Below, piece by piece: positions 18,181 to 27,068 of a stretch of 64,000 nt of DNA; position 1 is the first letter of the stretch; every line of letters starts with the position of its first letter. The stretch comes from Competibacter_A sp037045535. Its GTDB lineage: Bacteria > Pseudomonadota > Gammaproteobacteria > Competibacterales > Competibacteraceae. The notes beneath the pieces are model-generated. The model was not told where the DNA came from, made no database searches, and saw nothing but the letters and a program-made list of their open reading frames with translations. The position numbers and the translations under genes were made by a program. The stretch covers positions 62,001-126,000 of the forward strand of contig JBAOHI010000071.1 in assembly GCA_037045535.1 (NCBI GenBank), in the 5' to 3' direction.

Positions 18181-18408
18181 ATGCCGATAGCCCAGCAACC
18201 TGCAGTGACTGTCTCCATCGACCAACGGAACGCCTGGATCGCTGAGGCAGCGTACTACCTTGCTAAACGCCGGGAATTTCAGGGCGGTTGCCCACTCGAA
18301 GACTGGTTGTGGGCGGAACGCCTGTTTGACCAGCAAGATGTTCAATCTCTGCCGTCCCCTCGTATAGCCCTGGTGTTCTTGGATCGCCATCCGGCGAATG
18401 ATGGATAA
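18181..18408 (+). CDS. DUF2934 family protein
   Basis: The protein has 75 residues from ATG 18181, with GGAGAT upstream; an earlier ATG at 18160 is possible. The segment IAEAAYYLAKRREFQGGCPLEDWLWAER is the DUF2934 core (IxxxAYxxAExRGF...DDWLxAE) of short helical proteins with no known function. It is a single gene between the pil terminator and the tRNA terminator. Confidence 0.75.
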   Translation: MPIAQQPAVTVSIDQRNAWIAEAAYYLAKRREFQGGCPLEDWLWAERLFDQQDVQSLPSPRIALVFLDRHPANDG

Positions 18409-18564
18409 GCTGAGAATTGGAGATGGAGGTACGCTACGGTTTGCAATGATTGAGGCGGAGATGGGTGGTCATCCGAGCAAGCCCTTCAAAGCAGTGCGGG
18501 TCCGGCAAAGCGTCGTTTCCCGCAGGGCGGATGATGAGTCGGCAACGGGTGGACAATAAGCGAT

Positions 18565-18601
18565 AAAAAAAACGGGTTAGATGAAAGTCTAACCCGTTTT
18601 T
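18565..18601 (-). terminator. Bidirectional intrinsic terminator after tRNA-Ile2
   Basis: AACGGGTTAGA (18571-18581) and TCTAACCCGTT (18588-18598) form a perfect 11-bp stem with a six-base loop. It is flanked by an A run at 18565-18570 and T's at 18597-18601, so it can stop transcripts from both sides. It lies directly after the tRNA gene on the minus strand. Confidence 0.88.
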
Positions 18602-18604
18602 GAC

Positions 18605-18680
18605 TGGTGGGCCCTGTAGGATTCGAACCTACAACCAAGGGATTATGAGTCCCCTGCTCTGACCGTTGAGCTAAGGGCCC
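18605..18680 (-). tRNA. tRNA-Ile2 (anticodon CAT, lysidine-modified type)
   Basis: The gene is 76 bases with an encoded CCA end. The acceptor arm GGGCCCT pairs with AGGGCCC, and the D arm (TAGCTCAACGGTCAGAGC) and T arm (GTAGGTTCGAATCCTAC) are normal. The anticodon loop is CTCATAA, giving anticodon CAT. CAT could mean elongator Met, but the CCTTAGCTCA start and the GACTCATAATC...TTGGT block resemble the E. coli ileX/ileY tRNA rather than metT. I therefore call it the minor isoleucine tRNA whose C34 is changed to lysidine by TilS and which reads AUA. An identity-element model would be decisive. Confidence 0.8.
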
Positions 18681-18729
18681 CAACGAATCGAGAATTTTAT
18701 CTGCTGTTTAGTTTTCATGCCAGTGAACA

Positions 18730-20592
18730 TCATTCCAAATCAAGAAAGCTACGCAGTTGTTCCGAACGGTTCGGGTGTCGCAGTTTGCGCAGCGCCTTAG
18801 CTTCGATCTGCCGGATGCGCTCGCGGGTCACGTCGAACTGCTTGCCGACTTCCTCCAAGGTATGATCGGTGGACATGTCGATCCCGAACCGCATCCGCAG
18901 TACCTTGGCTTCGCGTGGGGTGAGCGTTGCCAGTACTTCGCGGGTCGCCTCGCGCAACCCTTCAACGGTCGCTGCCTCCACCGGCGACAGCACGCTGAGA
19001 TCCTCGATGAAATCGCCCAAATGCGAATCTTCGTCATCGCCGATCGGTGTTTCCATCGATATCGGCTCCTTAGCGATTTTCAGCACCTTCCTGACCTTGT
19101 CTTCCGGCATTTCCATGCGCTTGGCCAGCTCGTCCGGGGTCGGTTCACGGCCCATCTCCTGCAACATCTGCCGGGAAATCCGGTTGAGCTTGTTGATGGT
19201 TTCGATCATGTGTACCGGAATGCGAATGGTTCGAGCCTGATCCGCTATGGAGCGAGTGATGGCTTGGCGAATCCACCAGGTGGCGTAGGTGGAGAACTTG
19301 TAACCGCGTCGATATTCAAATTTGTCCACCGCCTTCATCAGACCGATGTTGCCCTCCTGAATTAAATCCAGGAACTGCAAGCCGCGGTTGGTATATTTCT
19401 TCGCAATGGAAATTACCAATCGCAGATTGGCTTCGACCATCTCCTTTTTGGCGCGGCGGGCTTTGGCTTCCCCGATGGACATGTGGCGGTTGATGTCCTT
19501 GATTTCGTGGATCGACAGCCGCGCTTCTGCCTCAATGGCTTGGAGTCGCCGCTGCGCTTCCAGGATCTCCTCTCCGTAATCGGACAGTACCGCCGAGTAT
19601 TTTTTACCGGCCTGAATTTGTTCGTTCACCCAATCCAGTCGAGTTTCATTCTGCGGGAAGGAGGTGATGAAGGTCTTGCGCGGCATTTGCGCTTTATTGA
19701 CGCAGACGAACATGATCTCTTTTTCCTGGGCACGGATGCGCTCGGCGATTTCATGTAGGCTGATGATCAATTGGTCTAGCGCCTTGGGAACCAGTCGGAA
19801 CTGGAGAAAGCGTTCTCCAAGCTGCTGGCGTAGCGCTTGGACATCGGCGTTCCATAGGCCAAATTCATCCACGCTGGCCAACGTTTGTTCATACAAGGCG
19901 CGCAAGTCCGCGAAGCGCTGAGCGGTTTCCTCAGGGTCGGGGCCGGTTTCGACCACGCCCTGCGCCCCGTCTTCGTCCTCATCGTCGGAGACAACCACTT
20001 CGTCTTCGCCGACGACTGCGTCAGGATCGTCGGCAGCCAGCAACAATTCCACATCCGGCAGTGGTGGCGTGGTCTCCTCGATATCCTTGAAACCGCTGAT
20101 GACATCGGCGAGCCGGGTACCGTTCTCACTGATCGAGTCGTAAATCCGCAGCAATGCGCCGATCGTGAGAGGATAGCTGGCCAGCGCCGACAGCACTTGA
20201 GTCATCCCTTCCTCGATGCGCTTGGCGATCTGGATTTCGCCTTCACGAGTGAGCAGCTCGACCGTGCCCATCTCGCGCATGTACATCCGCACTGGGTCCG
20301 TGGTACGGCCAAATTCGCTGTCCACCGCCGCCAGCGCTGCCGCCGCTTCCTCGGCGACTACATCGTCGTCGGCGCTGACGGGGTTTTCGTTGAGCAGCAA
20401 GGTTTCGGTGTCGGGCACGAATTCGTGGACTTCGATGCCCATATCGTTGATCATGGCGATGATGTCTTCGATCTGCTCGGGATCGACGATGTCATCGGGC
20501 AAATGATCGTTTACCTCGGCATAAGTGAGAAATCCTTTTTCCTTGCCGCGGGCGATCAACTTCTTCAATTGCGATTGTTGCTGCTCGCTCAT
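18730..20592 (-). CDS. rpoD: RNA polymerase primary sigma factor RpoD (sigma-70)
   Basis: The protein has 620 residues from ATG 20592 (MSEQQQSQLKKLIARGKEKG), matching the E. coli start region; the in-frame codon at 20628 is rejected. Region 1.1 (YAEVNDHLPDDIVDPEQIED), region 1.2 (RTTDPVRMYMREMGTVELL), the acidic non-conserved region, regions 2.1-2.4 (RLVISIAKKYTNRGLQFLD; TYATWWIRQAITRSIADQ) and region 4.2 (HTLEEVGKQFDVTRERIRQI) are all recognisable. It directs transcription of housekeeping genes. It is the last gene of the rpsU-yqeY-dnaG-rpoD macromolecular synthesis cluster; the 87-base gap after dnaG is AT-rich and may hold an extra promoter. Confidence 0.98.
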   Translation of the reverse strand: MSEQQQSQLKKLIARGKEKGFLTYAEVNDHLPDDIVDPEQIEDIIAMINDMGIEVHEFVPDTETLLLNENPVSADDDVVAEEAAAALAAVDSEFGRTTDPVRMYMREMGTVELLTREGEIQIAKRIEEGMTQVLSALASYPLTIGALLRIYDSISENGTRLADVISGFKDIEETTPPLPDVELLLAADDPDAVVGEDEVVVSDDEDEDGAQGVVETGPDPEETAQRFADLRALYEQTLASVDEFGLWNADVQALRQQLGERFLQFRLVPKALDQLIISLHEIAERIRAQEKEIMFVCVNKAQMPRKTFITSFPQNETRLDWVNEQIQAGKKYSAVLSDYGEEILEAQRRLQAIEAEARLSIHEIKDINRHMSIGEAKARRAKKEMVEANLRLVISIAKKYTNRGLQFLDLIQEGNIGLMKAVDKFEYRRGYKFSTYATWWIRQAITRSIADQARTIRIPVHMIETINKLNRISRQMLQEMGREPTPDELAKRMEMPEDKVRKVLKIAKEPISMETPIGDDEDSHLGDFIEDLSVLSPVEAATVEGLREATREVLATLTPREAKVLRMRFGIDMSTDHTLEEVGKQFDVTRERIRQIEAKALRKLRHPNRSEQLRSFLDLE

Positions 20593-20679
20593 GATCTGTT
20601 CACATACTGAATGTAGAGAAAAATCCAAACGTTCGAATATATCATAAAATTTTGCGTTTATTAATGCAGACGAGTAAGG

Positions 20680-22422
20680 TCAAGGCTTTTTCCCCTTCCC
20701 CAAGCTGCGCAGGGCTTCGCGTTCCTCGGCGCTGAGCGCACGCGGCGTCCCACGCTGCAACAACATATCCGGCAGGTGTTCCCGCAAGCCATCGCGGTGC
20801 TCCAGAGAGCGGAGAATATCGTTGAATTCCTGCTCGAACTGATAATCTTGCTCTGGCACTCCCGGTTCCCAAGCTGCCAATTGCTCCAGAATCGTTCCCT
20901 CGCGCGTATCGCGGTAGCGTTCCAGCAGCGCAGCGGTGGTCAGTTCGGGGTTGGAACGCAATAAGGTGAGCAGGTTCATCAACAGTTTCACCCCTGGCTC
21001 GCCGTTATTCGATAGCGCGGGAGTGTCGTCCGTTGCCTGTTGCGCCAATTCCGGCCGGTATAGCAGCAAAGCGATGGCCTTGCGCAACCGGGTTCGAGTC
21101 AGACGCAGGTTGCGGTCGATCGGATTGACGACGGTCGGAGAGGGGGGACGCAGCCGGCTGCTAATCAATTGAGCCTCCTGCCGCAGTCGCTCCTCCATCA
21201 GGTCACGAAAATGCCCGTCCGGCAATTTTTCCAGCAGCGGCCGCGCCGATGCGGCCAGCCGGGCCCGTCCGGCCAGCGTGCTGGGATCGACTTGAGTACG
21301 CAATTCGGCGAACAGATAATCGGCTAATGGCGTCGCTTGTTCCAGCCGTCGCTCAAATGCCGTTCGCCCTTCGCTCCGGACCAGGGTATCGGGATCTTCG
21401 CCTTCGGGCAGAAACAAAAAACTGCCTTGGCGACCGTCGCGCAAGAATGGCAGCGTTGCATCCAGTGCTCGCCACGCGGCGGCGCGGCCCGCTCGGTCGC
21501 CGTCGAAGCAGAACACCAGATCGGTGACCGTTCGGAACAGCCTTTCGATGTGCTCGGCTGTCGTGGCGGTGCCTAGCGTGGCAACCGCATATGGAATGTC
21601 ATGTTGGGCCAAGGCGACCACATCCATGTACCCTTCAACCACTAGGAGTCGTTTCAATTGCGGGTTATGGGCGCGCGCTTCGTAAAGGCCGTACAGTTCG
21701 GAACCCTTGTGAAACAGCGGCGTTTCCGGCGAATTGAGGTATTTAGGCGTGGTATCGCCGTCCAGCGCTCGTCCGCCGAAGGCGATGACTCGCCCACGGC
21801 GGTCGCGAATCGGAAAGATGATGCGGTCACGGAAGCGATCGCGAGGACGGTTCTGCTCATCCCGGCTGGCCAGGCCGGCGGCGATGAGATCTGCAATGCT
21901 GGCGCCGATTTCGCACAGCGCCTTTGTGAGAATTTCCCAGCCTGGCGGGGCGTAACCGATGCCGAACGTGCTGGCAATCTGACCGGTCAGACCGCGTTGG
22001 CGCAAGTAATCCACCGCGCGTTGCCGGTGGGGATGTTCGCGCAATTGCCGGCGAAAAAAGCGATCGGCTTGGGCGATCCACTCCAGCAGCGGCTTGATCG
22101 AAGCGTTGCTCTCGCTGCTGGAGGTTTGGGGGAGGTCCAAACCGACCAGCCGAGCCAATTCCTCGACTGCGTCGAGAAAATCCAAACGTTCGTAAGCCAT
22201 CAAAAAGCCAATGGCATTACCATGAGCGCCGCAGCCGAAGCAGTGGTAAAACTGCTTGTGAGGACTGACCGAGAAGGACGGCGTTTTTTCGGCGTGAAAT
22301 GGGCAGCAAGCCGTAAATTCGCGACCCGCACGACGCAGTGGCACGCGGGTATGAATGATCTCGACGAGATCCGCCCGGACGAGCAACTGATCGAGAAACT
22401 CTTGGGGTATACGGCCAGCCAT
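20680..22422 (-). CDS. dnaG: DNA primase DnaG
   Basis: The protein has 580 residues from ATG 22422 (MAGRIPQEFLDQLL). The N-terminal CHC2 zinc finger (CCPFHAEKTPSF...YHCFGCGAHGNAIGF), the RNA-polymerase core with its TOPRIM metal site (LLVVEGYMDVVALAQHD; FCFDGDRAGR) and a C-terminal DnaB-binding helicase-interaction domain are present. It makes the RNA primers for Okazaki fragments. It lies between yqeY and rpoD, the classic order. Confidence 0.98.
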   Translation of the reverse strand: MAGRIPQEFLDQLLVRADLVEIIHTRVPLRRAGREFTACCPFHAEKTPSFSVSPHKQFYHCFGCGAHGNAIGFLMAYERLDFLDAVEELARLVGLDLPQTSSSESNASIKPLLEWIAQADRFFRRQLREHPHRQRAVDYLRQRGLTGQIASTFGIGYAPPGWEILTKALCEIGASIADLIAAGLASRDEQNRPRDRFRDRIIFPIRDRRGRVIAFGGRALDGDTTPKYLNSPETPLFHKGSELYGLYEARAHNPQLKRLLVVEGYMDVVALAQHDIPYAVATLGTATTAEHIERLFRTVTDLVFCFDGDRAGRAAAWRALDATLPFLRDGRQGSFLFLPEGEDPDTLVRSEGRTAFERRLEQATPLADYLFAELRTQVDPSTLAGRARLAASARPLLEKLPDGHFRDLMEERLRQEAQLISSRLRPPSPTVVNPIDRNLRLTRTRLRKAIALLLYRPELAQQATDDTPALSNNGEPGVKLLMNLLTLLRSNPELTTAALLERYRDTREGTILEQLAAWEPGVPEQDYQFEQEFNDILRSLEHRDGLREHLPDMLLQRGTPRALSAEEREALRSLGKGKKP

Positions 22423-22529
22423 AACCCAAAAGCCTAGCGGATAAGCGCCCAACCGTCAGCGGTCGAATAGAAGAACAAACGGGGTGCTGGCGCAAATATC
22501 GATGGCGACTATTGCGAAACAGTGGCTAG

Positions 22530-22976
22530 TCAACCGCCGAGGTGGGTTTTGACCCGAGCACCCACTGTTGCCATGTCCACCCGGCCCTGCGCCTGATCCT
22601 TGATCAGCGCCATCACCTTACCCATATCGCGCACGGATTGCGCGCCGGTCGCGGCGATGGCATCGGCGATCAGGGCATCTATGTCGGCCTCGCCAAGTGG
22701 CGCAGGCAGATAAGACTGGATCAACTCGATCTCGAAAGCTTCTTGGGCAGCGAGGTCTTCTCGGCCAGCGCTTTGGTACTGCGCCAGCGACTCCCGGCGC
22801 TGCTTGATCATTTTCTCCAGCACACTGAGCGTTTGAGTGTCGTTCAACTCGATGCGCTCGTCTACCTCACGCTGTTTGATGGCAGCCAGAATTAGGCGGA
22901 TAGCCCCGAGGCGTTCCTTATCCTTGGCGCGCATGGCAGTTTTCATGTCATCCTGAACGCGATTTTTGATGGACAT
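22530..22976 (-). CDS. yqeY: GatB/YqeY domain protein
   Basis: The protein has 148 residues, full length for YqeY. It opens SIKNRVQDDMKTAMRAKDKE, followed by LGAIRLILAAIKQREVDERI and the tail QSVRDMGKVMALIKDQAQGRVD. The fold is the tRNA-binding-like tail domain shared with GatB of the Asp/Glu-tRNA amidotransferase, but the isolated protein has no confirmed enzymatic role. It sits between rpsU and dnaG as in many gammaproteobacteria. Confidence 0.95.
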   Translation of the reverse strand: MSIKNRVQDDMKTAMRAKDKERLGAIRLILAAIKQREVDERIELNDTQTLSVLEKMIKQRRESLAQYQSAGREDLAAQEAFEIELIQSYLPAPLGEADIDALIADAIAATGAQSVRDMGKVMALIKDQAQGRVDMATVGARVKTHLGG

Positions 22977-23016
22977 GGCGGTAAGGACTCGGGCTGAAAG
23001 GACGGAGAGGCTGGAT

Positions 23017-23232
23017 TCAATACATGCGGGTGCGGCGCGAGACTTCCCGGGAAAGCTTTTTCAAATGACGCTTGACGGCGGCGGCGCGCTTGCGTTTGCG
23101 TTCCTGGGTCGGTTTCTCGTAAAACTCGCGACGGCGGACTTCGGACAGCACGCCGGCTTTCTCGCAGGAACGCTTGAAGCGGCGCAGCGCCACGTCAAAC
23201 GGCTCATTCTCTTTGACTTTCACGGAAGGCAT
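23017..23232 (-). CDS. rpsU: 30S ribosomal protein S21
   Basis: The protein has 71 residues, exactly the normal S21 length, from ATG 23232 with GAGGTG upstream. It is very basic (MPSVKVKENEPFDVALRRFK; ERKRKRAAAVKRHLKKL). S21 helps the small subunit engage mRNA start sites. First gene of the rpsU-dnaG-rpoD cluster and divergent from tsaD. Confidence 0.98.
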   Translation of the reverse strand: MPSVKVKENEPFDVALRRFKRSCEKAGVLSEVRRREFYEKPTQERKRKRAAAVKRHLKKLSREVSRRTRMY

Positions 23233-23340
23233 TAAATCGTCACCTCGATTCAGGGCTGTAGGACTGGAGAAAATGTTGGACAATCTGAAAATAGGAAATT
23301 GTAATCGCGGTGGTCGACAAATGCAAAACCAGGAAGCGGC

Positions 23341-24357
23341 ATGTTGATTTTAGGTATTGAAACGTCTTGCGATGAAACCGGCGTGGCACTCTACGACAGC
23401 GGGCGCGGCTTGTTGGCTCACGCCCTGCACAGCCAGATCGTGCTACACGCCGAATACGGCGGTGTAGTGCCGGAACTGGCCTCACGCGATCACGTCCGTA
23501 AAACTTTACCACTGGTGCGCGAGATTTGCCGGCAAGCCGGGATAACGCCGCGCCAAGTGGAAGGGGTGGCGTACACGCGTGGGCCGGGTTTGATCGGTGC
23601 GCTGCTGGTGGGCGCGGCCATCGGGCGTAGTTTAGCTTGGACTTGGCAGGTGCCGGCCATCGGTGTCCATCATATGGAAGGTCATTTGTTAGCGCCGATG
23701 CTGGAACCGGACCCGCCCACGTTTCCATTCGTGGCGCTGCTGGTGTCCGGAGGGCATTCGCTGCTGGTAGAGGTAGACGGTGTGGGCCGGTACCGGATTT
23801 TGGGCGAGTCGGTGGACGATGCGGCCGGGGAGGCGTTCGACAAAACAGCCAAGCTGTTGGGGTTGCCGTATCCCGGCGGGCCAGCGTTGGCGAAACTGGC
23901 CGAGCAGGGTGATCCTCGGCGCTTTACCTTTCCTCGGCCAATGACTGACCGTCCCGGTTGCGATTTCAGTTTCAGTGGCCTTAAGACCGCTGCTATCAGT
24001 ACCTGGCGGACACTGGAGCCGACGCCGGAGAATCAGGCCGATGTGGCGCGAGCTTTCGAGGAAGCCGTGGTGGAGACACTGGTGATCAAATGTCGGAGGG
24101 CGTTGCAGGCAACCCGGCTGAATCGATTGGTGGTTGCGGGCGGAGTAGGGGCCAACCGGCGCTTGCGAGAACGGTTGCGGCAGTTGAGTACTGAGCTGGG
24201 CGGACAAGTTTTTTATCCGCGACTGGAGTTCTGTACCGACAACGGTGCGATGATTGCCTATGCCGGCTGGCGTCGGTTGGCGGCAGGCCAGCGCGAGGGT
24301 ACGATGATCGAAGTCGCACCGCGCTGGCCGCTGGATAGTTTGACGGCAGTGGATTGA
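23341..24357 (+). CDS. tsaD: tRNA N6-threonylcarbamoyladenosine synthase subunit TsaD
   Basis: The protein has 338 residues. It opens MLILGIETSCDETGVALYD and has the metal-binding pair in HMEGHLLAPML and the glycine-rich segments LLVSGGHSLLVEV and VAGGVGANRRLRERL of the ASKHA fold. TsaD transfers the threonylcarbamoyl group to A37 of ANN-decoding tRNAs, with TsaB and TsaE. Divergent arrangement with rpsU is conserved across the class. Confidence 0.98.
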   Translation: MLILGIETSCDETGVALYDSGRGLLAHALHSQIVLHAEYGGVVPELASRDHVRKTLPLVREICRQAGITPRQVEGVAYTRGPGLIGALLVGAAIGRSLAWTWQVPAIGVHHMEGHLLAPMLEPDPPTFPFVALLVSGGHSLLVEVDGVGRYRILGESVDDAAGEAFDKTAKLLGLPYPGGPALAKLAEQGDPRRFTFPRPMTDRPGCDFSFSGLKTAAISTWRTLEPTPENQADVARAFEEAVVETLVIKCRRALQATRLNRLVVAGGVGANRRLRERLRQLSTELGGQVFYPRLEFCTDNGAMIAYAGWRRLAAGQREGTMIEVAPRWPLDSLTAVD

Positions 24358-24440
24358 TGGGGCGCAGTTGCCGTTGTTGTGGTTCGCCGTGATGCTGCGC
24401 TGATTAAAACGGGTGGATGGAGCGAGGTTTTTCTTTACGG

Positions 24441-25376
24441 TTACCCCAGTTCCAGTGTGTCGCCGTTGCCGATGAACAGATTGGTTTGCGAGCCGTTGCG
24501 AGCGGTCCCGCGTACCACCGGCAAACCCCGTTCCAGCATTTTCTCGACGGCAGTGCGGCCGGTGCAGTGGTTGCATGCCACCTTGGCGATCCCGTACTCG
24601 CTCAGGGCATTGACGACTTGCTCCCGCGTGTCGTCCCAATCTTCCAGGGGTGAGATGTGAAGCCCTCCGTAGATCGCGTGAATGCGCTCGCCGCCTTGGA
24701 ACGTCCGGCGGGCGTAGTCCAGCAGGTTAAGCACGCCGCCGTGACCGCAGCCGGTCACCATCGTCAGTCCACGATCTTGGAGATTGGCGTATAAGACATT
24801 TTCGCCATCGACTTTTAACAGGGTATGCATGGGGAAACCGACCAGCGCCAGCCCAGGGAACAGCACCAGCGGTCGATCGGTCGGAACGGTGACCACTTCG
24901 CCGGTATGTCCTTGCTGTTTGATGTGCGCAAACCCCGCCGGATGGAAACCTTCTGGGATGTAAATCCTGATGTCGGGACAATGCTTGAGCGTCGAGCCGA
25001 TCCCCCAGAAGTGATCGAAATGCTCGTGGCTGATGATCAACGCCTCGACTTGGTTTTGCCGCAACAGCTCGTCGATGCCCTCCTCGGCGAAACGGCGGTC
25101 TATCCAGGCCGGATTCCAGCCGGTATCGAACAGCAGCCGGCGCACGGTCCCATCGGTTGCCTCGGCTTCCAGTAGTGCCGAAAAGCCGGCGGCGTTGTCC
25201 GCGTGCAGCGTACCGAACGGTGGCCAGGGAATGGCGTATTGATCGATTTCGGCACCGCCGGCATCCTTGATGTCGCCGAACACGGTGGCGGTGTCGAACC
25301 AGCCGGTTTCGGAAATGCAGCGAATCGTCAATCGCCGTAAGGCACCGATATCGAGAGGTTGAACGGTCGTTGACAT
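24441..25376 (-). CDS. MBL-fold metallo-hydrolase (COG1237-like)
   Basis: The protein has 311 residues. The metallo-beta-lactamase metal motif is ISHEHFDHFWG (HxHxDH), with a further histidine in TGCGHGGVLNL and one in ACNHCTGRTA. The layout (LLFDTGWNP before the motif; AIYGGLHISPL late) matches the group related to the archaeal dihydropterin synthase MptA/B-like hydrolases. The substrate is not predictable. It follows a methyltransferase by 67 bases on the same strand, in a run that also contains DsrE and NifX-like genes, and is convergent with tsaD. Confidence 0.85.
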   Translation of the reverse strand: MSTTVQPLDIGALRRLTIRCISETGWFDTATVFGDIKDAGGAEIDQYAIPWPPFGTLHADNAAGFSALLEAEATDGTVRRLLFDTGWNPAWIDRRFAEEGIDELLRQNQVEALIISHEHFDHFWGIGSTLKHCPDIRIYIPEGFHPAGFAHIKQQGHTGEVVTVPTDRPLVLFPGLALVGFPMHTLLKVDGENVLYANLQDRGLTMVTGCGHGGVLNLLDYARRTFQGGERIHAIYGGLHISPLEDWDDTREQVVNALSEYGIAKVACNHCTGRTAVEKMLERGLPVVRGTARNGSQTNLFIGNGDTLELG

Positions 25377-25443
25377 GGCGATAAACCTCCTTCGGACGGA
25401 TTTGTTTCTGGACCGGAAACCGGCGAGCGCGCCGTCGTTCGCG

Positions 25444-26055
25444 CTATGGCCGGGTCGCGACCGCCAGAAACAGCGGATATTCCCTCATTCCCTGGTCGGT
25501 CGCCTTTTTCATCGTATAGCAGGTCGAAAAATCCACGTCGCCGAATCCCGCGCGCAGCAGTTGCACCCGCAACGCGGTGCGATCGAAACCGTTGTGACCG
25601 GCAAAACCGGGCCCGTGAAACGAGCCGTCTTCCTGGTCCAGATCGGCGATGCACAGCCAGCTACTTGGCCGCAATAGATCGTGAAAGGCCCGCAGCAAAC
25701 GGTCGACATCGGCGACGTGATGCAAGGTCATCAAGGTGTAAATGAGATCGTAGCGCTCGGCGGGGAGCGGGTCGGTCACCAAATCGAGCGCGAGTGGATG
25801 CAGATGGGAAAACCCAGTAGCGGCGATCTTGTTCTCCAATACCGCCAGCATCCCCGGCGAGCTGTCGGCCAGCGCGATTCGGCCCAATTCGGCGTGCAAG
25901 GCGAAACTTAGCAGTCCCGTTCCACAGCCGTATTCGAGCGCGCGCCAATCCTGCGCTAACGGTACGCGTTGCCGAATCGCGGTGGCGACGGCAAAGGCCC
26001 GCTTCCGCTTGATCGGATCGGAATCCCAGGTTTTGGCTTTGTCGTCGAAGTTCAT
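25444..26055 (-). CDS. Class I SAM-dependent methyltransferase
   Basis: The protein has 203 residues. SAM motif I is ALEYGCGTGLLSFAL (about 38-52), followed by ALADSSPGML (motif II acidic loop) and LIYTLMTLHHVADVDRLL (motif III/IV), the layout of UbiE/COQ5-like small-molecule methyltransferases. There is no substrate-specific signature. Located between the MBL hydrolase and the DsrE gene, same strand. Confidence 0.88.
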   Translation of the reverse strand: MNFDDKAKTWDSDPIKRKRAFAVATAIRQRVPLAQDWRALEYGCGTGLLSFALHAELGRIALADSSPGMLAVLENKIAATGFSHLHPLALDLVTDPLPAERYDLIYTLMTLHHVADVDRLLRAFHDLLRPSSWLCIADLDQEDGSFHGPGFAGHNGFDRTALRVQLLRAGFGDVDFSTCYTMKKATDQGMREYPLFLAVATRP

Positions 26056-26123
26056 CGCGATGCTCGGTGAGGCGAGACCCGTCGTTAGCCGGGTCGGGGT
26101 TTTATGGATCGTTCAATCTTAAC

Positions 26124-26543
26124 TTACCACGTCAGCGTCTTGGTGTTGTCCTTGAATAAGGCGCCGCCGGTGAGTTCGGGATTCCCGACTTTCAGTCCGG
26201 GCAACAAGTCGACCTCTTTCATGCCGTAATGCTTCATACACATCGGGCAGACCAAAATGACGGCGCCTTTGCTCGCCAGTTCGCCGAGCATTTTCTGATG
26301 GTCAGCGAATTTTGTGGCATTTTCCTTGGAGCCGATGAGGACGCCTTTATCGTTGAGGAAAATCGTCAAAGGATGTCCGCGTTCCAGTTGGTTTTTGCCA
26401 AAAGAGATTCCCATATTGGCGCGATGCGCATCGTCCGTAGTGAGATTTACGAAAAGCGGGTCACCGTTTCCCGCGAAAGTCGGGTTGATGGCACCGCCAG
26501 CAATCAGGGTCAAGGCGAATAACACTCGCAAGAAAAACTGCAT
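26124..26543 (-). CDS. Exported DsrE-family protein
   Basis: The protein has 139 residues. The signal peptide QFFLRVLFALTLIAGGA is cleaved around NPTFAG, so the mature protein is periplasmic. The body has the DsrE/F-like pattern: LFVNLTTDDAHRANMGISFG, a central HPLTIFLNDKGV strand and VILVCPMCMKHYG, where the CPMC pair stands at the place of the sulfur-carrying cysteine of DsrE/TusD. Such proteins bind or relay sulfane sulfur. The neighbours are a NifX-like protein and a divergent Crp/Fnr regulator. Confidence 0.82.
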   Translation of the reverse strand: MQFFLRVLFALTLIAGGAINPTFAGNGDPLFVNLTTDDAHRANMGISFGKNQLERGHPLTIFLNDKGVLIGSKENATKFADHQKMLGELASKGAVILVCPMCMKHYGMKEVDLLPGLKVGNPELTGGALFKDNTKTLTW

Positions 26544-26590
26544 GGATCGCTCCTTTCGGATGAGGTTGGGGAGGGTGATGAGAGTAAGGG

Positions 26591-26953
26591 TTACGGGTGC
26601 TCGTCTTCCCCGTGAGCGTGCGGTTTCGGCGATCCGACCGCCAGCGATCCATCCAGATAGGCGACGACCGCCCGATCAGGATCGGTTTCCGAAGTGGTCA
26701 AGGCGGCGATGCCCTTGACGGCAAGACGATGGCTCAAGCCGGACCCCATGCTCCCAGCGATCAGTACCTGCACAGCGTCCAGCGGGTGCGGTTCGTGCGG
26801 CGAGCTCTCGTGAAAAGACTGCTCGATGGGTAGTTCCAGCAAGGTCTTACCCGCGACTTGGTTCCCTTCGATATCGTAAATCCAGAACTTGCGGCATTTG
26901 CCGGCATGTTCGGTAATCGTCCGTCGATTCTGGCTGGTGACGGCAATTTTCAT
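26591..26953 (-). CDS. NifX/NifB-type dinitrogenase FeMo-cofactor-binding domain protein
   Basis: The protein has 120 residues. The fold is suggested by KIAVTSQNRRTITEHAGKC, the late segment VLIAGSMGSGLSHRLAVKGI and a histidine/glutamate-rich tail (PHAHGEDEHP). The N-terminal block with its Cys and the GMG-like glycine turn (GSMGSGL) match the DiNase_FeMo-co_biosyn family, used as small metal-cluster carriers also outside nitrogen fixation. No nif genes are in the window. Lies 47 bases upstream of the DsrE gene on the same strand and probably shares its promoter. Confidence 0.8.
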   Translation of the reverse strand: MKIAVTSQNRRTITEHAGKCRKFWIYDIEGNQVAGKTLLELPIEQSFHESSPHEPHPLDAVQVLIAGSMGSGLSHRLAVKGIAALTTSETDPDRAVVAYLDGSLAVGSPKPHAHGEDEHP

Positions 26954-26984
26954 GTGGATGTCTCCCTCACGAATTTTCGCGAAA

Positions 26985-26994
26985 CCTTCGAAGC
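26985..26994. promoter_or_regulatory. Perfect palindrome in the divergent NifX-like/Crp promoter region
   Basis: TTTCGCGAAA is a 10-bp perfect palindrome between the NifX-like gene and the Crp/Fnr gene. A second, shorter dyad (CTTG-AAA-CAAG) lies further on in the same region. Either could be a regulator site, but neither matches the FNR consensus TTGAT-N4-ATCAA, so this is a weak candidate. Confidence 0.25.
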
Positions 26995-27068
26995 TCTACA
27001 GCGCTCCTAATTTGGATCAGCTACTGTTTCTTGAAACAAGACCGTTGCGCGCAAACGCGGATGACCTC

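Noticed and set aside
18605..18680. Elongator tRNA-Met
   Set aside because: The acceptor start and the anticodon-arm context resemble tRNA-Ile2 more than metT, although the anticodon alone cannot decide it.
21658..22437. A long plus-strand frame across dnaG
   Set aside because: Antisense shadow of a conserved gene with no protein character of its own.
26954..27068. A classic FNR box in the divergent promoter
   Set aside because: No TTGAT-N4-ATCAA match was found; only the TTTCGCGAAA palindrome and a short CTTG/CAAG dyad.
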